From contig NC_019962.1 of NCBI RefSeq assembly GCF_000230735.2, forward strand, positions 1-64,000: a stretch of DNA of 64,000 nt, given 5' to 3'. This document shows, piece after piece, positions 25,872 to 34,695 of the stretch. The position numbers and the translations under genes are program-made. How positions within the stretch are numbered: the stretch's first letter is position 1; each line of letters opens with the position of its first letter. The DNA is from Natrinema pellirubrum DSM 15624. Its GTDB lineage: Archaea > Halobacteriota > Halobacteria > Halobacteriales > Natrialbaceae. Under the pieces are notes generated by a model. That model saw nothing but the letters and a program-made list of their open reading frames with translations, was not told the origin of the DNA and made no database searches.

Positions 25872-28058
25872 TTAGTCGGCGGCGACTTCGACCTGCGCTT
25901 CGTCTGCCTTGCCGATGGCCTCGACGATGAGTTCGGCCACGTCGACGATCTCGATCTCGTCCTCGAAGTCGCCGGTCTTGCGGCCGTCCTCGTACATCGT
26001 CATACACATCGGACAGGCGACGACGAACTTCTCGATCCCGCTGCCGGCGTCGGTGTCCTCGAGCGCCTCTCGAATGCGTTCTTCGCTCGGCTTTGGCTCT
26101 TCCTCGAAGTCCATCCAGAGGCCACCGCCACCGCCGCCACAGCAGAAGGAGTTGCTGCGGTTCCGGGGCATCTCATCGAGCGTACAGCCGGTCGCCTTGA
26201 TGAGTTCGCGCGGGGCCTCGTACTCGTCGTTGTACCGGCCCAGATGGCAGGGGTCGTGGTAGGTGACCGTGTAGTCGAGTTCGGTCCCGCTCAGGTCGAG
26301 TTTGCCCTCCTCGACGAGTTCCTCGACGGCCTGGGTCCAGTGGTAGACGTCGATCTCGCCGTCGTCGTTCCACTGCTCGTCGTACTCGAAGGGCATCATC
26401 GGATCGTCCGAGAACTCGTCGAAGTTGAGTTCCGGGTACTCGTTCTTGAACGTGTTGTAGGAGTGGGGGTCCGTACAGACGATCTTGTCGAACTCACAGT
26501 CCTCCCACGTCTCGACGTGGTGGCCGGCCAGTTCGACGTAGAGTAGTTCCTCGCCGACCCGTCGGATGTCGTTGCCGTCGAACTTCTCGTCGTCGAAGAG
26601 GATGCCGAAGCTGACGTCGGCCTCCTTCAGAATCGTCGCCAGCGAGCGGGCGACCTGCTTGTTGCGCTCGTCGTAGCTTGGGAAGTCGCCGACGTACCAG
26701 AGGTAGTCGACTTCCTCCTCGCGGGCGTCCGTGACGTCGAACTCGAGGTCCTCGGTCCAGTCGCCGCGATTGCGCGGTGAGTCGCCGAAGGTGTTGCCGT
26801 TCTGCATGACGTTCTGGAAGACGTCCTGCATGCTCGAGGAGACGTCGCCCTGATCGGTCTGTTGGCGGTTGAGTCGGGTAAAGCTCTTGAGGTGTTCGAT
26901 CTCGACGGGGCAGGCGTCCATACAGGCCATACAGGCCATACAGGAGTCCATCGTCTCGGAGTTGATTACCGAGGTACCGCCGTCGGCGATGATCGGTTTC
27001 TCCTCCCCGCCGGCCTCGAGATCCTCCCGGTAGGACTTCAGGTCGAGGATGACGTTCCGCGGATCGAGCGGCCGGTCGGAGGACTTGGCCGGACAGACCG
27101 AGGAACAGCGACCGCATTTGGTACAGGCGTCCTGGTCGAGGATCTCCTTCCAGGTGAAGTCGTCGATGGACTCGGCGTTGGTCGCGTCCAGATCCGAGGG
27201 GACGTTGGGCAGGCGCTTGCCTGCTTTCTCGTCGCGCGTGACGACGTTCGCAAAGGAAGAGATCATGTGGAACGGCTTGGCGTAGGGGATCCACGCGATG
27301 AAGAAGAAGGCGATCAGCGAGTGGGACCACCACGCGAGCCAGTGGAGGTTCTCGACGTTGAAGCCGGCCCCGTTCAGTCCGGCCTGTTCGGCACCCATCG
27401 TCGGCAGCCCGACGGCGTCGAAGCTAAGCGCCATCCCGTAGGCGACGAAGCTGACGATCTCGTGGTCGGGAATGCCGGCACTGTAGATGCGCAGTCCCTC
27501 GAGCAGGAAGCCGCCGATGCCCAGCGCGAACAGCGTCCAGATGAAGATATCGTCCTCGTTGGAGGTGTGTCGGCCCCAGAGACGGTGGTTGCGCACCCAG
27601 TAGCGCCGATACATCGCCATCCCGATGCCAACGACGAACAGCAGCCCAAGCGCGTCGACCATGAACTGGTAGGCGAGATAGAAGTCACCGTCCCAGAACG
27701 ACATGTGAAGGATCTTCTGGGCGGCGTACTCCTCGGCCATCAGGATCAGCGTCGCGATAAACAGCGTCAGGAACCCCCAGAGGATAAAGGAGTGCATCAG
27801 GCCGCCGTAGAGGTCCCGATTGAACTGTTTCTCGTTCGAGAGCACGATCTTGGCCGAGCTCACGATGCGGTTCGGCAGGTCGTTCAGACGCGCGAAGGAG
27901 TCGTCGTCGCCCTGCGAGTAGCGGGCGAACCGCCGATAGACGCCGTAGGTGAAGACGGCGATGGCGGTGAACGCGAGGAAGTAAAACGTCGCGTACTCGA
28001 CACTGGTGATGCCCCAGTACGTCTCCCTCGCCACGTCTGACTGTGCTAGTGCATGCAT
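25872..28058 (-). CDS. Membrane Fe-S oxidoreductase with cytochrome-b-like N-terminus and two CCG domains (HdrD-like)
   Basis: A 728-aa fusion. The first 280 residues hold about six membrane helices resembling the NarI/HdrE-type heme b subunit (VEYATFYFLAFTAIAVFTYG). Two 4Fe-4S clusters follow (CTKCGRCSSVCPAKS and CMACMACMDACPVE). Two CCG-type cysteine domains then follow; the second is clear (DPCHLGRYND ... FCCGGGGGGLWMD ... VACPMCMTMYEDG). Such proteins pass electrons from ETF or acyl-CoA dehydrogenases to quinone. ATG 28058 is preferred over GTG 28097. There are no ETF genes next to it. Confidence 0.88.
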   Translation of the reverse strand: MHALAQSDVARETYWGITSVEYATFYFLAFTAIAVFTYGVYRRFARYSQGDDDSFARLNDLPNRIVSSAKIVLSNEKQFNRDLYGGLMHSFILWGFLTLFIATLILMAEEYAAQKILHMSFWDGDFYLAYQFMVDALGLLFVVGIGMAMYRRYWVRNHRLWGRHTSNEDDIFIWTLFALGIGGFLLEGLRIYSAGIPDHEIVSFVAYGMALSFDAVGLPTMGAEQAGLNGAGFNVENLHWLAWWSHSLIAFFFIAWIPYAKPFHMISSFANVVTRDEKAGKRLPNVPSDLDATNAESIDDFTWKEILDQDACTKCGRCSSVCPAKSSDRPLDPRNVILDLKSYREDLEAGGEEKPIIADGGTSVINSETMDSCMACMACMDACPVEIEHLKSFTRLNRQQTDQGDVSSSMQDVFQNVMQNGNTFGDSPRNRGDWTEDLEFDVTDAREEEVDYLWYVGDFPSYDERNKQVARSLATILKEADVSFGILFDDEKFDGNDIRRVGEELLYVELAGHHVETWEDCEFDKIVCTDPHSYNTFKNEYPELNFDEFSDDPMMPFEYDEQWNDDGEIDVYHWTQAVEELVEEGKLDLSGTELDYTVTYHDPCHLGRYNDEYEAPRELIKATGCTLDEMPRNRSNSFCCGGGGGGLWMDFEEEPKPSEERIREALEDTDAGSGIEKFVVACPMCMTMYEDGRKTGDFEDEIEIVDVAELIVEAIGKADEAQVEVAAD

Positions 28059-28206
28059 ATCCAATGACGGGGAGGGCGGTAACTTAATTCTTGCCACACT
28101 CGGTCGAAGTCAACCCCGACGCCGTCTTGCGAAAATTTTCCTACTATTTCGAGTTTATAATAGTCGTCCATGTTCGTTTCGCCCGCCCAACCTATCTGGC
28201 AACAGG

Positions 28207-28214
28207 CTTAAATA
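28207..28214 (+). promoter_or_regulatory. TATA box for the cmi4-like gene
   Basis: CTTAAATA lies about 28 bases before the ATG at 28239, the spacing expected for a leaderless haloarchaeal transcript. Confidence 0.55.
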
Positions 28215-28238
28215 GCCGCCCGTCGGGAGTGTCCACCC

Positions 28239-28829
28239 ATGAACGACAAAACCGAGGAACTCCGGGACATCTTCACCGACGTCACCGACGGCGAGGAGAC
28301 CGTCACCGAATCACAAGAGGACACCCGCGGCTCCTTAGAGCGGGACGAACGGACCGATCAGGAACGCCTCGAGAGCGTCGTCCAGCAGATGCGCGAGCGC
28401 TACGAGTTCGAGACGCCGCTCTCGGACGACGAACTACTCACCGTCGCCAGAGGCTTTTACGACGACCGGAGCGACGAGGCGGTCGCCGACGACCTCGGTG
28501 TCGACGCCGAGGTCGTCTTCGAGGCCCGCATGTCGCTGCATCTCGTCGGCGAGGACGACGCCGACGAGGTCGACCTCGCGGCGATCCGCGACCGCGACGC
28601 CGACGACGCGACGCTCGCCGACGACTACGGCGTCAGCGAGGCCGCGATCCGCCGCTACCGCCGCGTCGCCGAGGCCGAGGACCAGTCCCGGACCGCCAAC
28701 GACCGCTACCGCGACGAGTTCGACAGCGTCCTCGCCGACGCCGACCTCTCCGAACGCATGACCTCCGACCTCCGCGAGGACGGCCTCGAGGACGCCACTG
28801 AGGGGATGGAGACGGACGTGGAGTTCTGA
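28239..28829 (+). CDS. cmi4: Conditioned-medium-induced protein 4 (Cmi4)-like
   Basis: A 196-aa acidic protein resembling the haloarchaeal proteins annotated as conditioned medium-induced protein 4, named for induction by culture-conditioned medium. That name rests on recall of the start MNDKTEELRDIFTDVT and of general size. Two tandem helix-turn-helix-like units are visible: DELLTVARGFYDDRSDEAVADDLGVDAEVVF (here DEAVADDLGVD) and DATLADDYGVSEAAIRRYRR. They suggest a DNA-binding regulator. No partner gene is adjacent. Confidence 0.7.
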   Translation: MNDKTEELRDIFTDVTDGEETVTESQEDTRGSLERDERTDQERLESVVQQMRERYEFETPLSDDELLTVARGFYDDRSDEAVADDLGVDAEVVFEARMSLHLVGEDDADEVDLAAIRDRDADDATLADDYGVSEAAIRRYRRVAEAEDQSRTANDRYRDEFDSVLADADLSERMTSDLREDGLEDATEGMETDVEF

Positions 28830-28948
28830 TACGTCAGAAATTGGAAATTACGTGACCGATCCGTAACCGGCCTCTTCTCGAGACGTTTCGGAGAGAGCTA
28901 CTGCGAAGACAGTCCCTTTTTCGAGCACTCGTGTGAGCATGTGGGCCC

Positions 28949-29203
28949 TCATTCCGTTACTAGAGCATAGCCAATCCAGAGGACAATCGGACCAATAATC
29001 GGTATCAGAATAGATGTTACCAACATTACCCCAGTCAAAAGAAATACTCTGTCCGTGTCGTCTTCTGTTGCACGGAAGTACATTCCTGCCGTCGGAATTC
29101 CGACCATCACTACGATCGCTGCACTAATTAGTATCAACTCTTCTGTCTGAATGAATAACAACGCGTCTATTCCTATTTTAATTATTCCACTTGATAATAC
29201 CAT
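28949..29203 (-). CDS. Small membrane protein of an AT-rich patch
   Basis: An 84-aa protein with two or three hydrophobic helices (LILISAAIVVMVGIPTAGMYF and VFLLTGVMLVTSILIPIIG) joined by RATEDDTDR. No recognised family. Its DNA is far lower in GC than its left neighbour, as are the two genes to the right, indicating acquired DNA. Confidence 0.6.
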   Translation of the reverse strand: MVLSSGIIKIGIDALLFIQTEELILISAAIVVMVGIPTAGMYFRATEDDTDRVFLLTGVMLVTSILIPIIGPIVLWIGYALVTE

Positions 29204-29347
29204 TATAGTCCCTATTTGACTGCGTAGTTATTATACTTACTATATTCAATTCTCTATATTAAGGCGGGAAATAATATCGAGGTGTCTTACTCAGCAACCT
29301 TCTAAAATAACAAACAGTATATGGTGGGTGATTTATAGAATATGGCT

Positions 29348-29983
29348 CTAATGACCCTTGTCAATAGTTATTTTATTTATCTGCACGTATTCACCGCTGT
29401 CTCCATCTTCATTTCCGAAATCAGCAAAAGACATACTTACTCCCTGTACGTGAGCCTCAACTCTTAGTTTTACCCAGACATTATAAGTATCATTGACATC
29501 AAGTTCAAAATTATTTATTTTCCCTTTATATTGGCTCAAACCATTAGTAGAATTAGCTCCCGCCCTTGCGGCCGAAAAATTCAGCAGGGAGACACTTCTC
29601 GTGGTTCCAGAATCTACATCTTCAATGATTCCCTCGATCTCAGCTTCAGCAGATCCAGAACCTCCTGCGAAAACATATCCAGAAGCGGATATGTCGAAAT
29701 AAATATCAACAAGGTCTTCTGGATCATCTCCATCTGAGTCATAGACTTCTATTTGACGACCGAGCCACACCTCTCCTTTGTAGCCGCCCCATCCTTGACC
29801 GACAACAGCAGTGCCAGTAATATATTCGTCAGCACCGGAGGGAGCACTCTCCCAATGCCAGTTAACCCCATTCCCAGTAACCCCGAGTGGTTTCCACGTT
29901 TTATCTGCTTTTTTCGCTCGATTGAAGTCATGGATATCCACTGCCTCTTCGCCGTCAGTATCTATACGCACAGGATGAGTCAT
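29348..29983 (-). CDS. AT-rich hypothetical protein, second gene of a two-gene cassette
   Basis: Unrecognised 211-aa protein, probably beta-rich. It opens THPVRIDTDGEEAVDIHDFN and contains WHWESAPSGADEYITGTAVVGQG and VWLGRQIEVYDSDGDDPEDL, ending in short strands (YVQINKITIDKGH). No signal peptide or membrane helix is visible. Its ATG follows the stop of the upstream Tat-signal gene by two bases, so they form an operon. Lys and Asn content is higher than in core haloarchaeal proteins. Confidence 0.65.
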   Translation of the reverse strand: MTHPVRIDTDGEEAVDIHDFNRAKKADKTWKPLGVTGNGVNWHWESAPSGADEYITGTAVVGQGWGGYKGEVWLGRQIEVYDSDGDDPEDLVDIYFDISASGYVFAGGSGSAEAEIEGIIEDVDSGTTRSVSLLNFSAARAGANSTNGLSQYKGKINNFELDVNDTYNVWVKLRVEAHVQGVSMSFADFGNEDGDSGEYVQINKITIDKGH

Positions 29984-29985
29984 TA

Positions 29986-30390
29986 TTATTTATCTTCCTC
30001 TCTAATACTGATAGTATACTCATCTTCTTTTATCTCACTCTTCTTTCTACGATTTATTTCTCTCTTATCTCTTTCATCAATCTGTGGGAGTTTTTTCAAG
30101 TTAATCTTTATACGGGTGTTTCTCCTTCCAGAGTTTAACTTTAGGGTTACTCTAGGGACGGTCGGATAATTGCGCAAATCATTTATAAGATCTTTATCAG
30201 TGATACGCTTGTATAATATATTTTTGTTTTTTTGGACCCATCCCTCTTTCACTAGTTCATCCCGTAGATTTTCATCTGTTTCTTTAGGTATTTCATTCCC
30301 ATTACCCTTGCCAGATGCAAGACTTGTTCCACCCACTAGGAGTGATACCATGCTAATATTCCGAAGTACCGATCTTCTATTACTTCTCAT
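29986..30390 (-). CDS. AT-rich, lysine-rich exported hypothetical protein, first gene of a two-gene cassette
   Basis: A 134-aa protein starting SNRRSVLRNISMVSLLVGG, a twin-arginine-like signal followed by a Gly/Ser cleavage region (SLASGKGNGNE). The mature part is charged and strikingly Lys/Arg/Asn-rich (LNSGRRNTRIKINLKKLPQI, RREINRRKKS-type runs), unlike the acidic proteome. ATG 30390 is chosen over TTG 30414. Operon with 29348-29983. Foreign origin is inferred from composition. Confidence 0.6.
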   Translation of the reverse strand: MRSNRRSVLRNISMVSLLVGGTSLASGKGNGNEIPKETDENLRDELVKEGWVQKNKNILYKRITDKDLINDLRNYPTVPRVTLKLNSGRRNTRIKINLKKLPQIDERDKREINRRKKSEIKEDEYTISIREEDK

Positions 30391-30680
30391 AACTCCATAT
30401 AAGGATTTCACCAATAGTATATGTATTCAACTATTATAGACTGATCATATGGTTGCGTTCGGGAGCCGACCTCGGATACTATCGCTCTAGGTGATGTGTG
30501 TGTGTGTGTGTTTATTCCACGCGTACAGACGTTCGTTCGGGATTACGGGCAAGAAACTAACGTACACACGATGTTCGCTGACCCCTGCGACTCGCCGAGC
30601 GGTACATCACCTCGGCGCACACGCGCCGGTTCACGTTGTCCGGGCGGGACTTCTTATAGGAAACCGCGTCCAAACGGACT
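30391..30680. other. Intergenic junction with a (TG)8 tract
   Basis: 290 bases between the AT-rich cassette and the Cas4-like gene. It contains a (TG)8 microsatellite (30495-30510) and a change from AT-rich to GC-rich DNA. No gene is recognised. CTTCTTATAGG around 30650 may be the TATA element for the Cas4-like gene (start 30681). Confidence 0.4.
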
Positions 30681-31364
30681 GTGACCTGCACGTACATCTC
30701 GTTCAGTGACCTCCGCACCGCCGCCTACTGCCCCCGGAAGTGCTACTATCAGCAGCGACTCCCGGCAGAGGAGCGCGAGCCGCCGCCCGAAGTCGACGCG
30801 ATCCGGGCGCTCGAGCCCCGCTACGAATCGCTGCTCGAGGCTCCACCGGGGGACCTCGAGGACGAACCGATCGCCGTCCCGGCGGTTCGGTACCGGGATC
30901 GACTGGCGGCGACCCGTGACCGGCTCGCGGAGAGCGGGCAGTGGGACCGGCTTCGAGACCCGCTCGACCGCGACGTGTTCGCGACCGGCCGCCACTGTCG
31001 CGGGATCGTTCACAAGGTCCTTGCCGACCCGCTCGAGCCGGTGCTGGTGTCTTCGGGGGAGCCGCCCGAGAACGGCGTCTGGGAGTCCCAGTCGGTCCAG
31101 GCGGTCGCGGCCGCGAAGGCAATCGCATGGGAACATCAGACGTCGGTCGAACGGGCCTGGCTCGAGTATCCGGCCCACGGCGTGATCCGCTCGGTCGACA
31201 TGACGACCCGCCGGAAAGCGACCTACAGGAGCGCGTTGCGGGCGATCCGTGAGCTTGACGGTCCGCCCCCGCGGACGACCAACCGCTCGAAATGCGAGTC
31301 CTGTGAGTTCGCTGCGGAGTGTGGTGTCACGACGCGGACGTTGCGATCGCTGCTGGGATTGTAG
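30681..31364 (+). CDS. Solitary Cas4/RecB-like Fe-S protein, nuclease motif degenerate
   Basis: A 227-aa protein with the N-terminal TAAYCPRKCYYQ and C-terminal KCESCEFAAECG cysteines expected to ligate a 4Fe-4S cluster in Cas4/DUF83 proteins. Between them, the usual metal-binding Asp of the G-x-x-D block appears as RGIVHKVLADP, and the ExK block reads EPVLVSSGEPP, so nuclease residues seem absent. No other cas gene or CRISPR repeat is seen nearby. Starts with GTG. Confidence 0.68.
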   Translation: MTCTYISFSDLRTAAYCPRKCYYQQRLPAEEREPPPEVDAIRALEPRYESLLEAPPGDLEDEPIAVPAVRYRDRLAATRDRLAESGQWDRLRDPLDRDVFATGRHCRGIVHKVLADPLEPVLVSSGEPPENGVWESQSVQAVAAAKAIAWEHQTSVERAWLEYPAHGVIRSVDMTTRRKATYRSALRAIRELDGPPPRTTNRSKCESCEFAAECGVTTRTLRSLLGL

Positions 31365-31378
31365 GCCGGTCGCTCGAG

Positions 31379-31588
31379 CTACCGTCCCAGCGCCGCTTTC
31401 AGGACCGCGGTCGCGACGGCGAAGACGAGCCCGAAGACGATGCCGATCGGCACCGCGCTCTCGAGCGACTGCCCGCCGATGACGACCTTGCTGCCAGCGT
31501 ACACACCGCCGGGGACCGTAACGGTGAGAAGGAACCACAGCACTGGTCGCGTCCGGAACCACGAGTCGCTGCTGGGCTGACTGCTCAT
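31379..31588 (-). CDS. Small membrane protein
   Basis: A 69-aa protein with two predicted membrane helices (VLWFLLTVTVPGGVYAGSKV and SAVPIGIVFGLVFAVATAVL). Family not known. ATG 31588 (MSSQPSSDSWF) is chosen over upstream in-frame codons because of its polar N-terminus. It is convergent with the Cas4-like gene. Confidence 0.6.
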   Translation of the reverse strand: MSSQPSSDSWFRTRPVLWFLLTVTVPGGVYAGSKVVIGGQSLESAVPIGIVFGLVFAVATAVLKAALGR

Positions 31589-31694
31589 GGGCGACGTACG
31601 GAAACATGTCGGATCGTTATCGTATGTAGTTTTCGTTGTCAAAGGGGGCAGCAGCGACGTGTTCGGAGCGGGTGGTGGTTACGGCTGCCGCGAG

Positions 31695-32282
31695 TCAGTG
31701 TTGCTCGAGCCAGGCCTCGATCTCGTCGGCCATCGCACCGCGGCGGTGGATCGTCCCGCTCGAGACGTCGACGACGGTACTCTCGGTCCCGCCATCGGTC
31801 TCGCCGCTGTCGAGGACGACGGCCGCGTCCTCGCGGATTTCCGGATCGAGGTCGTCGACCTGGCATGCGCTCTCGCGGCCGCTGACGTTCGCGCTGGTCG
31901 ACGTAATCGGCGTCCCGGCCCGCTCACAGAGTCGCAACGCGACCGCGTGGTCCGGGACTCGGACCCCGACGCGGTCCCGTCCCGCGGTCAGTTCGTCCGG
32001 TACGGTCTCGCGTCGCCGACAGAGGACCGTCACCGGGCCGGGGAGAAACGTGCCCATGAACTGCCGTTCCCGCTCGGTCGCGCGGACGTGCTGTAGTGCC
32101 GATGGGACCGACGGCACCGCCATGGAGACCGGCTTCGACCGGTCCCGGCCTTTCACCTCGAAGACCCGCTCGACGGCGGCGGGCGAGAGGGCGTCCGCGG
32201 CGAGGCCGTAGACCGTCTCCGTCGGGTAGACGACGAGTTTCCCCTCCTCGATCGCCTCGGCTGCGCGGTCGTACTCGCTCAT
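31695..32282 (-). CDS. L-threonylcarbamoyladenylate synthase (Sua5/YrdC family)
   Basis: Makes threonylcarbamoyl-AMP from threonine, bicarbonate and ATP, the first step of t6A modification of tRNA. The 195-aa chain shows the YrdC core only: GKLVVYPTETVYGLAADAL, VFEVKGRDRSKPVSM, GTFLPGPVTVL, GVRVPDHAVALRL, TPITSTSANVSG. The extra Sua5 C-terminal domain is missing, so this is the short YrdC type. ATG 32282. Confidence 0.92.
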   Translation of the reverse strand: MSEYDRAAEAIEEGKLVVYPTETVYGLAADALSPAAVERVFEVKGRDRSKPVSMAVPSVPSALQHVRATERERQFMGTFLPGPVTVLCRRRETVPDELTAGRDRVGVRVPDHAVALRLCERAGTPITSTSANVSGRESACQVDDLDPEIREDAAVVLDSGETDGGTESTVVDVSSGTIHRRGAMADEIEAWLEQH

Positions 32283-32332
32283 TCGGGTCGAACTCGGCGG
32301 ATCCCGGGCAAAAACCTGTCGCTCAGCGCCGG

Positions 32333-32848
32333 TCACTCGAGGCCGAGTTCGGCCTCGAGGGCGTCGTAGTCGGGGAAGTCGGGCCACTCGGTGGCGACCC
32401 ACGCGCCTTCGATCGTGCGGTCATCCGCGAGCGCGAAGAAGGCGACGCGGGGTTCGCCGAGGCCGGTCATGCCGTCGAGGTCGTGTGCGATGCCGTACGA
32501 GTCGGCGACCTCGTTGCTCGGGTCGCTAAAGAACGTGAAGGGGTAGTCATTGTCCCCGAGGAATCGCTTGACGCCGTAGGGTGTCGAGGCCGTGAGGCCG
32601 ACGACGCGGCCGGCGCGGTCGTCCCAGTTTCGCTCCGTCAGTTCGTCCCAGACGTACTTGGCGAGGAACGAGCCGGTCATCGGCGTGAACACGAGGATCG
32701 TCGGGCCGTCGGTCTCGGCGACGATCTCCGATAGCGTCCGGTCCTCCCAGAACTCGTTGGTGACCAGCGGTCGGGTGAAGTCGGGTGCGTCCGCGCCGGG
32801 TTCGGGGTGATCCGCCGGCCCCAACTCGACGACGTCGAACTCCGGCAT
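32333..32848 (-). CDS. Peroxiredoxin-fold (redoxin domain) protein without cysteine
   Basis: A 171-aa protein with the AhpC/TSA layout (APDFTRPLVTNEFWEDRTLS, TILVFTPMTGSFLAKYVW, then YPFTFFSDPSNEVADSYGI). The peroxidatic block, normally F-T-P-x-C, has no Cys, and there is none anywhere in the chain. It may bind or scaffold rather than reduce peroxides. Its ATG overlaps the stop of the glutaredoxin-like gene by 4 bases, so they form an operon. Confidence 0.78.
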   Translation of the reverse strand: MPEFDVVELGPADHPEPGADAPDFTRPLVTNEFWEDRTLSEIVAETDGPTILVFTPMTGSFLAKYVWDELTERNWDDRAGRVVGLTASTPYGVKRFLGDNDYPFTFFSDPSNEVADSYGIAHDLDGMTGLGEPRVAFFALADDRTIEGAWVATEWPDFPDYDALEAELGLE

Positions 32849-33138
32849 CAGTCGTCACCTCCGGCCGTCGCCGCGGCTCCCTCGCCGTAGGTCGACTCGA
32901 GGTAGTCGACGATGTTGGCGCTTTCGGCCATCGTGACGCCGGTGTTCTCGTCGACGACGACGGGGACGGTCCGGACGCCGGCGACGCGTTTGACGACGTC
33001 TCGCTCGGAGTGCATCGGTTCGACGAACCGCGAGCGATAGCCCAGCTCGTACTCCTCGAGGAGTCGGGCGACTCGCTCGCAGAACGGACAGCCCTGGAGC
33101 CGGTAGAACGTGATCGGTCGGTCGTCGGTGTCGTTCAT
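32848..33138 (-). CDS. Glutaredoxin-like protein
   Basis: A 96-aa thioredoxin-fold protein with the redox motif QGCPFCERVARLLEEYEL (C-P-F-C) and the cis-Pro loop VRTVPVVVDENTGVTMAESANIVDYL (here TVPVVVD), as in glutaredoxins and GST N-domains. ATG 33138 is chosen. It precedes, and overlaps by 4 bases, the cysteine-less redoxin gene; the two are likely co-translated. Confidence 0.85.
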   Translation of the reverse strand: MNDTDDRPITFYRLQGCPFCERVARLLEEYELGYRSRFVEPMHSERDVVKRVAGVRTVPVVVDENTGVTMAESANIVDYLESTYGEGAAATAGGDD

Positions 33139-33246
33139 GGCCGTGTCTAGGGGAATCGGTCGGGTAAACGTGTCGTCGCCGGCGGTGATGACCGTCATTG
33201 TAAAATGGGAAACGGTTAACCGATCCGGCTATTAGGCTGTACATCA

Positions 33247-34647
33247 ATGGCGTTGTCTCCGTCGCTCGCGGTCCCGTTGGCCACCTACGAGCTGCCGGTC
33301 GTGGGTGTCGAGCTCGATCAGTCGATAGTGACGATCCTCGGCGCGTTCGCGATCGCCGTCCTCATCGCGCTCTCCGGCTTTTTCTCCTCCTCCGAGATCG
33401 CGATGTTCAACCTCCCGAAACACCGTCTCGAGGGAATGATCGAGGACGACGTCTCGGGCGCGGGGCTGGTGAAAGCGCTGAAGGACGACCCCCACCGGCT
33501 GCTCGTGACGATCCTCGTCGGAAACAACATCGTCAACATCGCGATGTCCTCGATCGCGACGGCGATCCTGTCGCTGTACTTCGGCGGGCTGGTCGGGGTC
33601 TTGCTGGCGACGTTCGGAATCACCGCCCTGGTCTTGCTGTTCGGCGAGAGCGTCCCCAAGTCCTATGCCGTCGAGAACACCGAGTCGTGGGCGGTCCGGA
33701 TCTCGAAACCGCTGAAGCTCACCGAGTACCTGCTCTTTCCCCTGATCGTCCTCTTCGACTACCTCACCCGGCAGATCAACCGCCTCATCGGCTCGACGGG
33801 CGCGATCGAGTCACCCTACGTCACCCGCGACGAGATCCAGGAGATGATCGAGTCCGGCGAGCGCGAGGGTGTCTTGGAAGAGGAGGAACACGAGATGCTC
33901 ACGCGGATCTTCCGCTTTAATAACACCATCGTCAAGGAGGTGATGACCCCGCGACTCGACATGACGGCGGTGCCGAAAGATGCCCCGATCGACGAGGCCA
34001 TCGAGACCTGTATCCAGAGCGGCCACGCCCGCATCCCGGTCTACGAGGGGAGTCTCGACAACGTTCAGGGCGTCGTCCACATCCGTGATCTCGTCCGGGA
34101 CCTGAACTACGGCGAGGCGGCGGACGACGAACTCGAGCTAGCGGACCTCATCCAGCCGACGCTACACGTTCCCGAGTCGAAAAACGTCGACGAACTGTTG
34201 ACCGAGATGCGGGAAAACCGGATGCACATGGCCATCGTCATCGACGAGTTCGGCACCACCGAGGGGCTGGTGACGATGGAGGATATGATCGAGGAGATCA
34301 TCGGCGAGATCTTGGAGGGCGGCGAGGAACAGCCCATCGAGGAGATCGCCGACGACACCGTCCTCGTCCGCGGCGAGGTCAACATCGAGGACGTCAACGA
34401 ATCGCTGGACATCGAACTTCCCGAGGGACAGGAGTTCGAGACCATCGCCGGCTTCATCTTCAACCGCGCCGGCCGGCTCGTCGAGGAGGGTGAGGAGATC
34501 ACCTACGACGGCGTCCGTATCACCGTCGAGACCGTCGAGAACACCCGCATCCTGAAAGCCCGACTCACGAAACTCGAGCAGCCGGACGACGACGAGCCGG
34601 AACCCGACGACGCAGCACCGCTCGAGGCCGACAACGACCACGAGTAG
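33247..34647 (+). CDS. CNNM/CorC-type membrane protein with CBS and transporter-associated domains
   Basis: A 466-aa protein. The N-terminal DUF21 region has about four helices (AFAIAVLIALSGFFSSSEIAMF, typical signature SSSEIA; VTILVGNNIVNIAMSS). A CBS pair follows (MTPRLDMTAVPKDAPIDEAI, VYEGSLDNVQGVVHIRDLV and MRENRMHMAIVIDEFG), then a CorC_HlyC domain and acidic tail. Known relatives act in Mg2+/Co2+ efflux or regulation. It stands alone downstream of a short AT-rich leader. Confidence 0.9.
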   Translation: MALSPSLAVPLATYELPVVGVELDQSIVTILGAFAIAVLIALSGFFSSSEIAMFNLPKHRLEGMIEDDVSGAGLVKALKDDPHRLLVTILVGNNIVNIAMSSIATAILSLYFGGLVGVLLATFGITALVLLFGESVPKSYAVENTESWAVRISKPLKLTEYLLFPLIVLFDYLTRQINRLIGSTGAIESPYVTRDEIQEMIESGEREGVLEEEEHEMLTRIFRFNNTIVKEVMTPRLDMTAVPKDAPIDEAIETCIQSGHARIPVYEGSLDNVQGVVHIRDLVRDLNYGEAADDELELADLIQPTLHVPESKNVDELLTEMRENRMHMAIVIDEFGTTEGLVTMEDMIEEIIGEILEGGEEQPIEEIADDTVLVRGEVNIEDVNESLDIELPEGQEFETIAGFIFNRAGRLVEEGEEITYDGVRITVETVENTRILKARLTKLEQPDDDEPEPDDAAPLEADNDHE

Positions 34648-34695
34648 CCCGCCGGGTCACTGCTTCCTGTCGATCGAGCGCGACCGCGGGCCGGA

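Noticed and set aside
30493-30512. (TG)8 tract as a possible phase-variation switch
   Set aside because: It lies outside any supported coding sequence and far from the next start, so no switching effect can be argued.
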